From positions 1 through 29,998 of the forward strand of contig JAEZXS010000371.1 of NCBI GenBank assembly GCA_023442755.1: DNA of 29,998 nucleotides, written 5' to 3'. The notes below the pieces were generated by a model, which saw only the letters and a list, made by a program, of their open reading frames with translations, was not told where the DNA came from and made no database searches. This DNA is from Pseudomonadota bacterium. GTDB lineage: Bacteria; Desulfobacterota; Syntrophobacteria; Syntrophobacterales; Syntrophobacteraceae. Below are positions 1 to 6,914 of the stretch, piece by piece (the stretch's first letter is position 1; each line of letters starts with the position of its first letter). The position numbers and the translations under genes were made by a program.

Positions 1-125
1 CCTCCCGGGAGCGGGACCTGGGGAACCAGGACGCTTGCCTGCAGGTCCCCCGCGGCCAGCAGCAGCAATGGGAGGAAAAGCACAGAGAACAGAACGGCCC
101 GATTGAACTCTCTGTTTCTCTTCAT
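1..125 (-). CDS. N-terminus of a secreted protein (partial, runs off the window)
   Basis: An ATG on the minus strand at 125 opens a frame that stays open to the window edge, giving 41 residues. An AAGGAG site lies 6 bases before the start. The protein begins with a basic stretch (MKRNREFNR), then a strongly hydrophobic segment (VLFSVLFLPLLLLAAG) and a likely cleavage region around LQA-S, which is a classical Sec signal peptide. The mature part begins VLVPQVPLPG. A VPLPG-like segment just after the signal peptide occurs in some bacterial multicopper oxidases, but too little is visible to assign a family. Role unknown beyond export. Confidence 0.6.
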   Translation of the reverse strand, partial: MKRNREFNRAVLFSVLFLPLLLLAAGDLQASVLVPQVPLPG

Positions 126-255
126 AGATTTCTCCTTCTGTTCGGATGATTGTTGATGTTTTTGCCCAAGGGTGAATCAAGCTGGCACATTTAAAATGAT
201 CGGACCTAAAATAAAATCGGGTCGAGTTTGTAGATTTTATGCCATTTCACGGTAT

Positions 256-284
256 TTGAACAATGAAGGCATTAGAAATATATT
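256..284 (+). promoter_or_regulatory. Candidate sigma-70-type promoter
   Basis: TTGAAC at 256-261 is followed after exactly 17 bases by TATATT at 279-284. These match the -35 and -10 consensus hexamers at 4/6 and 5/6 positions. The region is AT-rich, so chance matches are likely. It would serve the small ORF near 492 or give a long leader to the kinase at 762. Confidence 0.25.
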
Positions 285-491
285 GGTCTCAAGGTATATT
301 GGTTGATGTTGTGGTAAAATAAATGTGGAAGATACGATATCAATAAGTACTCATGCACACAGTTCAACGTATACTAATCATGACTGATGTGCTGTATTGT
401 TGTTTTGGTATCGACAAATATGCAGGTATGTATAGTGATAAATATGTATAGCTATGATGAATCCTGAACATTATTATTCATTGGAGGGCAT

Positions 492-674
492 ATGATGCAG
501 TATCGATATTACGACTAGGAATTTCGTGTTGTTATTAAGGATTTGAGTGTCCCCTTGGGACAGTGGGTAAGCCGGTCGGAACAGGGTGAGGTTCTTCGCC
601 ATGGAGAAAGGCATCACACATCGGCGTCTGTGCACAACATCGGTCTTCAGCTTGTAAATATTTTGGACATTTAG
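492..674 (+). pseudogene. Possible small protein gene interrupted by an in-frame TAG
   Basis: A GGAGG site at 483-487 precedes two consecutive ATG codons at 492 and 495. The frame reads MMQYRYYD, meets TAG at 516-518, and then stays open for 51 further codons until TAG at 672-674. The downstream part looks protein-like (for example EFRVVIKDLSVPLGQWV). It may be a decayed 60-residue gene, an 8-residue leader peptide, or chance; an open run of this length is not rare. No family is recognised. Confidence 0.2.
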
Positions 675-761
675 CCTAATCTAATATACATTCAATCACC
701 CATCCGACAATTCTCCGGACGATGAACCGACATCTTCAACTGCGTCCCAAGGGGCGAATGC

Positions 762-2990
762 ATGGCCGATCTTTCAGAACTCAAAACACAAATCATCGTC
801 GAGCTGCAGCGATTATGCGAGACAGAGAGCGACATCGAGGCAGGATCGAGCGCGCTCGAGCTTGCCGGTTGCAGGATATGGGAACTGGTGAACGATCTCC
901 ATGAGTCCCGAAAGGCCCTCGCCGCGAGCGAGGAAAGGCTGAGGCTTGCCTCCGAGGCGGCGGGAGTCGGCTTCTGGGACCACGACCTGGCGACCGATGA
1001 GCTGCACTGGAGCGATAAATGCAAGGACCTCTTCGGCCTGCCTCCGGACGCGGACGTAACCTTTCCCACGTTCCTTAACGCAATCCATCCCGATGACAGA
1101 TCCCAGGCTTTGCGACAGGCCCGGTCACTTGACCGGCACAGGCAGGACCAGCAAATGGAATACCGGGTGATTCTGCCCAATGGAAGCATCCGATGGCTGC
1201 TCGATATCGGCCGGCTGCTGGTGGAGGCGGACGGGACCGCCGTGCGAAAGGCGGGGGTCATTCTGGACATTACCCAGCGCAAGCTGATGGAAGAGGAACT
1301 GTGCAACCTCAACCGGACTCTCCGTGGCCGAATCAACATACGACAGGCCATTATCCGCTACGAAAACGAATCCGGTCTGCTCGACGAGGTCTGCCGCATA
1401 ATCGTCACGGACTGCGGCCATGCAAGAGTCTGGATCGGTATGGCGGAGGATGACGGGAAAAAATCGGTTCGCCCTGTCGCACAGGCCGGTTTCGATCCCG
1501 CATATCTGGACAGCCTCGACATCACCTGGTCGGATGAAGAGAAAGGATGCGGTCCCACTGGAACTGCCGTGCGCACGGGGGTGCCGAGCGCCTGCCGGAA
1601 CATGTTGACCGATCCGACCATGCGGCCTTGGGCGGAGCAGGTGCAAAAAGGGGGATATGCATCCATAGTCGCTTTCCCCCTCAAGGCGGACGGCAGAGTT
1701 TTCGGCGCGCTCACGATCTATACCCGTAATCCGGAATCCTTTTCAGAGGCCGAACTGAAATTGCTGGGCGAAATATCCGACGACCTCGCGTTCGCGATAG
1801 CTTCCATACGGCTGCGCAAAGCCCATCAATCCGCCCAAGCGGCCCTGGGCTACAGCGAGGCCCTCCTGCAGGCCATAACCGACAACAGCCCCGACCCGAT
1901 CTTTCTCAAGGACCGGAACAGCCGCATGCTCCTCGCAAACCCTGCCACGCTTTCCGTGCTGGGTAAGCAGGCCGAGGAGGTCATCGGAAAATCGGCCTCG
2001 GAGTACCTCGATCCGTCACTTGCCCGGGCTATACTCGCGAACGACAGGGAGGTGATCGACGGAGGGCGCACCCGTGTAGTGGAAGAGGTTCTGACCGGTC
2101 CCCGGAATTCGCGCACCTTTCTGACGACCAAAACGCCCTGTTTCGATTCCGAGGGGCGCCCTATCGGAATCATCGGCATCTCCCGGGACATCACCGAGCG
2201 CAAGAAGATTGAGGAAGAACTCGTGAGCGCCCGAAAGGAACTCGAGCTGCGCGTCCAGGAACGGACCGCCGAGCTGGAAAGGGCCAACCAGCAGCTCCGG
2301 CAGATCCCTTCGCGGCTTATTGCCGCCCAGGAAAAAGAACGCAAGAGAATAGGCGGTGAACTTCACGACAGCATCGGACAGACTCTGGCCGCCCTGAAGT
2401 ACTGGGTTGAGATGATCCTTCTGGAAAGAGACCAGGGAAAATTCGAACTGGCACTATCCAGGCTCGAACAGTTTGTCCCCTCGCTTCAGCGCTCGATAGA
2501 GGAGACCCGCGCCATCTACATGGGCTTGAGGCCTTCCATGCTCGAGACCCTCGGCGTCATTTCGACCCTGACCTGGTTTTGCCGGGAGTTCCAGCGTATA
2601 TACCCGACGCACCACCTCGAACTCTCCGTCGTGCTGGTGGAAGACGATATCCCGGAACCGCTGAAAATCGTGATCTTCCGGATCACACAGGAATCGCTCA
2701 ACAACATAGCCAAGCACAGTCGGGCCGAGTGGGTGGATATATCTCTCGGGAAGGGCGGGGGCGGAATCGAGCTGAGCATTGCCGATGACGGCATAGGATT
2801 CGGGCCGGGCGAAACCGGGCCGCAGACAGAGGGCAGGAGCCTCGGGCTGACGGGCATGCAGGAAAGGGCCGAGGCTACCGGCGGAACGCTTTCCATAATA
2901 TCGAAGTCCGGTGAAGGGACAACCATCCGATGCGTCTGGCCGGCTGACGCGATTCCCATTCTGATGTCAAGAGATACAGACATGTCTTGA
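762..2990 (+). CDS. PAS-GAF-PAS sensor histidine kinase, NarL/DegS type (HisKA_3)
   Basis: A soluble two-component sensor kinase of 742 residues with no signal peptide or membrane segment. A short N-terminal helix leads to a PAS domain (about 58-175, ending in the usual DITQRK motif), a GAF domain (about 190-350), a second PAS domain (about 365-485, ending DITERKKIEEE), and a coiled-coil linker. The HisKA_3 dimerisation box follows, with the phosphoacceptor at His535 in ELHDSIGQ, then an HATPase_c domain with N box near residue 644 (ESLNNIAKH) and G box DDGIGFG near 675. The start follows AAGGGG with 7-base spacing. HisKA_3 kinases normally pair with NarL/FixJ-type response regulators; none is adjacent. 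The ligand is unknown. The next gene uses a sigma-54 promoter, whose activator would be of a different class, so a direct link is doubtful. Confidence 0.9.
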   Translation: MADLSELKTQIIVELQRLCETESDIEAGSSALELAGCRIWELVNDLHESRKALAASEERLRLASEAAGVGFWDHDLATDELHWSDKCKDLFGLPPDADVTFPTFLNAIHPDDRSQALRQARSLDRHRQDQQMEYRVILPNGSIRWLLDIGRLLVEADGTAVRKAGVILDITQRKLMEEELCNLNRTLRGRINIRQAIIRYENESGLLDEVCRIIVTDCGHARVWIGMAEDDGKKSVRPVAQAGFDPAYLDSLDITWSDEEKGCGPTGTAVRTGVPSACRNMLTDPTMRPWAEQVQKGGYASIVAFPLKADGRVFGALTIYTRNPESFSEAELKLLGEISDDLAFAIASIRLRKAHQSAQAALGYSEALLQAITDNSPDPIFLKDRNSRMLLANPATLSVLGKQAEEVIGKSASEYLDPSLARAILANDREVIDGGRTRVVEEVLTGPRNSRTFLTTKTPCFDSEGRPIGIIGISRDITERKKIEEELVSARKELELRVQERTAELERANQQLRQIPSRLIAAQEKERKRIGGELHDSIGQTLAALKYWVEMILLERDQGKFELALSRLEQFVPSLQRSIEETRAIYMGLRPSMLETLGVISTLTWFCREFQRIYPTHHLELSVVLVEDDIPEPLKIVIFRITQESLNNIAKHSRAEWVDISLGKGGGGIELSIADDGIGFGPGETGPQTEGRSLGLTGMQERAEATGGTLSIISKSGEGTTIRCVWPADAIPILMSRDTDMS

Positions 2991-3085
2991 AAATCAGACA
3001 TACCATTCCCGCCTGCCGACACGGTTGAGCAGCCGTGAACGGCCTCCCTCCACGACTCTTCCGACCGGCGCGATCGACCGGCTCA

Positions 3086-3101
3086 TGGCACGACCCTTGC
3101 T
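3086..3101 (+). promoter_or_regulatory. Sigma-54 (RpoN) promoter for the AcnX genes
   Basis: The sequence TGGCACGACCCTTGCT matches the sigma-54 consensus TGGCACG-N4-TTGCW at every defined position. GG is at 3087-3088 and GC at 3099-3100, exactly ten bases apart. Transcription would start near 3111, leaving a leader of about 35 bases before the AcnX small-subunit gene at 3147. An imperfect dyad, CACGG-N8-CCGTG at 3020-3037, lies in the region where an enhancer-binding activator could sit. The activator gene is not in this window. Confidence 0.8.
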
Positions 3102-3146
3102 CAGATATGCGCGGGACAAACAGCTTCGAATCCATCGGAGGATATC

Positions 3147-3593
3147 ATGACGCACAAGTTCGAATTGCACGGGCGGATCATATCGAAAGGCGTCGTCGAA
3201 GGCGAGGCCCTGGTATGCCGCGGCCCCCTGAGTTTCATGGCCTCGGCTATCGCCAACGAGACCGGCATCATCCGTATCCACGGCCACGAACTGGAGGGGC
3301 AATGCGTGAAGGACAAGGTGGTCGTCTACGACACGGACCAGTTCTCGACGGGGGCATCCCTGAGTTTCTTCACCAAGGTCATCGTCTACCACACGGGACC
3401 GGCGGCGGTGATTTGCCGCGAGATGCACAACATCACGGGAGGAGCCGCGATCTACTGTGAGGTGCCGGCCATGGACGCCATCCAGGAAGGCAACCCCTGC
3501 GAACTGATTCATACCGGGGACTGGGTGAAAGTGGATGCAATCCGGGGAGTGATAGAGGTCACCGGAAAACGCAATGCGGTACCAGGAGCGTAA
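3147..3593 (+). CDS. AcnX (aconitase X) small subunit, DUF126 family
   Basis: This 148-residue protein matches the DUF126 swivel domain that forms the small subunit of two-chain AcnX enzymes. Recognisable blocks are GRIISKGVVEGEALV and PLSFM near the N-terminus, TGIIRIHGHELEGQ, and PAAVICREMHNITGGAAIYCEVP. Characterised AcnX enzymes are hydro-lyases such as mevalonate-5-phosphate dehydratase and cis-3-hydroxy-L-proline dehydratase. In most relatives a GRGSS-like loop carries the catalytic serine; here the corresponding stretch reads TDQFSTGASLS, so a serine is available but the motif is altered. GGAGG at 3137-3141 sets the start. The gene ends two bases before the large-subunit gene and is preceded by a sigma-54 promoter. 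No proline or mevalonate pathway gene is adjacent, so the substrate is unknown. Confidence 0.85.
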   Translation: MTHKFELHGRIISKGVVEGEALVCRGPLSFMASAIANETGIIRIHGHELEGQCVKDKVVVYDTDQFSTGASLSFFTKVIVYHTGPAAVICREMHNITGGAAIYCEVPAMDAIQEGNPCELIHTGDWVKVDAIRGVIEVTGKRNAVPGA

Positions 3594-3595
3594 CT

Positions 3596-4873
3596 GTGAA
3601 ACTGAGCGACGAAGACCGAAAGAAGCTGGATGGAGCGGAAGGGGCCGCCGTGCAGGAGGCCTTGGCCTATCTCGTAAAGCTCGGCGAAGCTTTTGAAGCC
3701 GACGAGATGGTCGACCTTCACAGTTGCCACGTATTCGGGGACTATCACACCATCGGGGAAGGCGGCCTGCAGCTCTATGCGAAGTTTGCGGAAATGGGCG
3801 CTAAAGTGCGGGTCAGGTCCTCCGTAGAGCCAATTTCCATGGACTTGCGCCTGTGGCCCCGGCTGAATCTTCCGACCGAATATCCCGGCATGCAAATCCG
3901 GATCAACAACGCATTGCGGGAAATGGATTTCTGCCTGGACTACACCTGTATCTTCCATCTGACGCAAAATGTGCCCAGGTATGGTGAGAACCTGGCCTGG
4001 ATCGAAGGAAACGCGACCGCGTGGGCCAACAGCCTCACCGGAGCACGGGGAAACCGGGAAAACAGTATCACCTGCTTTCTCGCTGGGATTGCCGGGCGCA
4101 TCCCCAGGCACGGCCTCCTGGATCCTCGAAACAGGAAGGGGCAGAGGCTGGTGGAGGTGGAGCCCGGCCTGGTGCGGCAGCTTATAGGCCAGGGACGGAG
4201 CACCGCGGACCTCGGGGTCCTCGGGATGACCATCGCCGACCTGGGATACGACCGGATCCCGGTGGTGACGGGCGTGCCGCCTCTGCTTACGAACGAACAG
4301 ATGAAGGCGATCTTTACCTGCTGTGGGCCGGTCCTGACCACCGCCCTGATGCTCCTGGTGGGGATAAGTCCCGAAGCACCGACGATGGAAGCGGCATTCG
4401 GCGGCCCGATTCCTTCCGGCATCGAAAAGCAGCAGATCGGGATGAAGGATATCCGCGCCGGGTATGAAAAGCTGACGAATGCGCGCAAATTCGATGTCGA
4501 TATCGTTTCGACCGGATGCCCGTTCAAAACGATCTACGAGATCCAGGAAACAGCGAAACTGCTCGACGGGAAGAAAGTGAAAGACAACATTCTGTTCCTC
4601 GTCCATACCGATTTTACGACATGGCACCTGGCATGGGAGATGGGGCTGATCGAGAAGATCGAAAAGTCGGGCGCCCTTGTGACGCGCGACCTCTGCCCCT
4701 TCAGTCTGCCCATAGAGGATATGTACGGGCCGGAGAAGGTGGTGGCGACCGACAGCTTCAAAACCGTGCGGCTCCTGGCCGGCGAAGGGAAGCCGCAATA
4801 CTGCTTCGGCACCCTGAGCGACTGCGTGGATGCGGCGGTAACCGGAACTTTTGAGTCGACGCGGTGGGGATAG
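3596..4873 (+). CDS. AcnX (aconitase X) large subunit, DUF521 family
   Basis: A 425-residue DUF521 protein, the catalytic large subunit of two-chain AcnX hydro-lyases. Family landmarks are LHSCHVFGDYHTIGEGG near residue 42, the YTCIF and NVPRYGENLAWIEGNATAWANS stretch around 120-150, GARGNREN, a GCPFKTIYEI block near 306, and RDLCPFS near 364. The cysteines in TCIF, GCPF and DLCP are at the positions expected for the iron-sulfur cluster of this family (inference from the family). Translation starts at GTG 3596, two bases after the small-subunit stop and with AGGAG inside that gene's end, so the two are translationally coupled. The alternative ATG starts would lose the N-terminal block. A bidirectional terminator follows. 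The exact reaction cannot be set from context. Confidence 0.88.
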   Translation: MKLSDEDRKKLDGAEGAAVQEALAYLVKLGEAFEADEMVDLHSCHVFGDYHTIGEGGLQLYAKFAEMGAKVRVRSSVEPISMDLRLWPRLNLPTEYPGMQIRINNALREMDFCLDYTCIFHLTQNVPRYGENLAWIEGNATAWANSLTGARGNRENSITCFLAGIAGRIPRHGLLDPRNRKGQRLVEVEPGLVRQLIGQGRSTADLGVLGMTIADLGYDRIPVVTGVPPLLTNEQMKAIFTCCGPVLTTALMLLVGISPEAPTMEAAFGGPIPSGIEKQQIGMKDIRAGYEKLTNARKFDVDIVSTGCPFKTIYEIQETAKLLDGKKVKDNILFLVHTDFTTWHLAWEMGLIEKIEKSGALVTRDLCPFSLPIEDMYGPEKVVATDSFKTVRLLAGEGKPQYCFGTLSDCVDAAVTGTFESTRWG

Positions 4874-4895
4874 CCGTACAACCAAATATTATGTG

Positions 4896-4931
4896 TCCTA
4901 TAAGCCCTATATGGCCTATATGACTTATAAA
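4896..4931 (+). repeat. Degenerate 9-bp tandem repeat
   Basis: Four consecutive 9-bp units read TCCTATAAG, CCCTATATG, GCCTATATG and ACTTATAAA, all variants of NCCTATATG. They lie in the gap after the AcnX large-subunit gene, just before the terminator. No function can be assigned. Confidence 0.6.
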
Positions 4932-4936
4932 ATCAA

Positions 4937-4980
4937 AAACCCCGGCGCCGCATTTGCGGCAGCCGGGGTTTCCTGTTTTT
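4937..4980. terminator. Bidirectional rho-independent terminator
   Basis: The arms AAACCCCGGC (4937-4946) and GCCGGGGTTT (4962-4971) enclose an inner GCCGC/GCGGC stem with an ATTT loop and one bulged A. TCCTGTTTTT follows on the plus strand and an A-run precedes it, which reads as a U-tract on the minus strand. It sits between the convergent AcnX and flxA ends and should terminate both. Confidence 0.85.
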
Positions 4981-4998
4981 CGGCCGGGCCTGCTTTTA

Positions 4999-5841
4999 TT
5001 ACATTTCGTTCGGCAGCGCCTTCAGCTGGGCGTTGGTGTAGACCGGGCCGTTCAGGCATACGTAGCTGGAACCGATGTTGCACCGGCCGCATATGCCCAC
5101 GCCGCATTTCATACGTCTTTCAAGCGTCGTGAGGATCTGGTCGTCTTCGAAGCCAAGTTCTTTCAATGCCTGCAAGGTGAATTTGATCATGATCGGCGGC
5201 CCGCAGGTGATCGCAACCGTATCCCTGGGATTCGGGGCAAGTTCCACCAGAACCTTCGGGATGAGGCCCACTCTGTGCTCCCAGCCGGGAGAATCGACGT
5301 CGACGGTCAGCGTGGTGGACAGGTCCGGATTGGAAAGCCACCTCGGCAGGTCGTCCTTGAATGCCATATCCGTAGGGGTGCGCGCTCCGTAGAGCAGCAT
5401 GATGTCCCCGTAGTCGTCGCGTTTTTCCAGCATGAAGTGGAGCAGGGTGCGCAGCGGCGCCATGCCGATACCGCCGCCGACGAAGACGATGTTCTTCCCG
5501 CGCAAGCTCTCGTAAGGAAACCAGTTCCCGAGAGGTGCGCGAACCCCGATCTTGTCCCCCGCCGCCAGGCCGTGCAGCCGGGTGGTTACCTCGCCGGAGC
5601 GCATGACGCTGAACTGGAGGTATTTCTTGTTCATCGGGGACGAATTGATAACGAAAGTAGATTCCCCCACGCCGAACACGGACAACTGGCCGACCTGGCC
5701 GGGCTGAAAGGTGAACGCGGCCATGGCGGCCTCGTCATCCAGCCGCACCCGGAAAGTCTTGATCGTGGGTGTCTCCTGGACCGTTTGCAGGATGGTAGCA
5801 ACCTGCGGCAGGTAGGGATTAGCTGCGGATGGTTGGGTCAT
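4999..5841 (-). CDS. flxA: FlxA: FAD/NAD(P)H-binding reductase subunit of the Flx-Hdr complex
   Basis: This 280-residue protein belongs to the ferredoxin-NADP reductase-like family of FlxA, AsrB and dihydroorotate dehydrogenase electron-transfer subunits. An N-terminal FAD-binding barrel (about 15-110, including GESTFVINSSP) precedes the NAD(P)-binding domain with VGGGIGMAPLRTLL at 121-134 and TCGPP near 212. Four C-terminal cysteines (246, 251, 254, 262; CGVGICGRC then VC) match a [2Fe-2S] site. By family it oxidises NADH and passes electrons through FlxB and FlxCD to HdrABC in the cytoplasm. The ATG overlaps the flxB stop as ATGA, and it is the last gene of the operon, ending 19 bases from the shared terminator. 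AsrB of anaerobic sulfite reductase is the main alternative, but the adjacent hdr genes favour FlxA. Confidence 0.9.
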   Translation of the reverse strand: MTQPSAANPYLPQVATILQTVQETPTIKTFRVRLDDEAAMAAFTFQPGQVGQLSVFGVGESTFVINSSPMNKKYLQFSVMRSGEVTTRLHGLAAGDKIGVRAPLGNWFPYESLRGKNIVFVGGGIGMAPLRTLLHFMLEKRDDYGDIMLLYGARTPTDMAFKDDLPRWLSNPDLSTTLTVDVDSPGWEHRVGLIPKVLVELAPNPRDTVAITCGPPIMIKFTLQALKELGFEDDQILTTLERRMKCGVGICGRCNIGSSYVCLNGPVYTNAQLKALPNEM

Positions 5842-6914
5842 TTACTCACCTCACAGACTTTTTTTACATTGGCGCGCTCGATTGCCGCGAGCACGATTTC
5901 CCGAATATCGACGCTTGCCGGGCAGCTCCTGATGCATCGGCCGCAGCCGCAGCAGGCAAGGGCGCCGCCGTGAAGCGACGGATAATAGCTGAACTTGTGT
6001 CCCACGCGGTTTCTCAGGCGGTGTGCCTTGGTGGGCCTGGGATTGTGCCCGCTGGCTTCCAGCGTGAACTGGTAGGACATACAGTTGTCCCAGGAGCGTA
6101 TCCGCTGGCCCGTGAGCCCTTTGGGGTCGTCCGTAATCGAGAAGCAGTAGCAGGTCGGGCACAGATAGGTGCACGTACCACAGCTCAGGCACTTGGACGA
6201 AACTTCTTCCCAGAACTGCAGGTTGTCGAACAGGGCCATGAGGCTTTCGGGGGCGTCGGCAATGGACGGCGCCGTCCCCAGGCTGTCTCGGCACTTCTTC
6301 TTGGCCGCGTCCGCTTCTGCCGCCTTGCCCTTGGGCAGGTTGGCCAGAATGGAACTTCCCAGCAGAGCTTCCCCGCGCTGGCTTACGGCTTCGAGTACGT
6401 ACCCGCCTTCCGTAGCGGTGGCGAGGACATCGGAGCCGGCCGCATCGTCCGGGCCGCTTCCCACCCAGTGGCAGAAGCAGGTGTTCTGCGGACGTTCGCA
6501 GGTGAGGGTTACCAGGAGCGTATTTTCACGGGCCGACTGGAAATACGGGTCGGAGTACTTATCGCCCTTGTATACGCGATCGAAGACCGTGAATCCGCGC
6601 GCTCCGCAGGGCCGTGCACCGAACACCAGCTTCGGTGCGGCCGCCGTCTTCGGATCGAGCTGCAGGTTCACCTTCCCCGGTTTTTCCGGGTCCTTGGTCT
6701 GCGTGTAGCTGAGCAGTTCCTGGCAGGAGGGAAACACGGCCCCCTTGGGGGAAATGGTCGCGTCTGCGGACAGGATGGGCGAACAGCCGGCGCTATATGG
6801 CCTGAAGACGACCTTCCCGCCCTCCTCCTTCGGGACGAGAACGGTGAGCTTCTTGCTCATCTCGTCGAGCCAGTCGGAAAGATTTTCTGATTTCAGAAAT
6901 TTTTTTCGGGTCAT
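5838..6914 (-). CDS. flxB: FlxB: AsrA-like 4Fe-4S electron-transfer subunit
   Basis: A 358-residue cytoplasmic iron-sulfur protein like AsrA and FlxB. The N-terminal portion carries scattered conserved cysteines (CSPIL at 44, RPCGARG at 103, CERPQNTCFCHW at 139-148). The C-terminal half has two [4Fe-4S] motifs: C242/245/248/252 (CLSCGTCTYLCP) and C321/324/327/331 (CCGCGRCIRSCP), the second followed by an expected helical end. It should wire the flavin of FlxA to FlxCD and the Hdr module. The start overlaps the flxCD stop by one base (TAATG) and its own stop overlaps the flxA start, so the three are translationally coupled. The order matches the asrA-asrB order in sulfite reductase operons, from which this module probably shares ancestry. 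Confidence 0.88.
   Translation of the reverse strand: MTRKKFLKSENLSDWLDEMSKKLTVLVPKEEGGKVVFRPYSAGCSPILSADATISPKGAVFPSCQELLSYTQTKDPEKPGKVNLQLDPKTAAAPKLVFGARPCGARGFTVFDRVYKGDKYSDPYFQSARENTLLVTLTCERPQNTCFCHWVGSGPDDAAGSDVLATATEGGYVLEAVSQRGEALLGSSILANLPKGKAAEADAAKKKCRDSLGTAPSIADAPESLMALFDNLQFWEEVSSKCLSCGTCTYLCPTCYCFSITDDPKGLTGQRIRSWDNCMSYQFTLEASGHNPRPTKAHRLRNRVGHKFSYYPSLHGGALACCGCGRCIRSCPASVDIREIVLAAIERANVKKVCEVSK

Larger units (their letters stand above)
126..761. other. AT-rich intergenic region between divergent genes
   Basis: This 636-bp stretch separates the minus-strand secreted protein from the plus-strand histidine kinase. Bases 140-500 are clearly richer in A and T than the rest of the window, suggesting non-coding regulatory DNA or a remnant of acquired DNA. 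It contains a possible plus-strand promoter and a possible broken small ORF, listed separately. No RNA gene was recognised. Confidence 0.6.
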
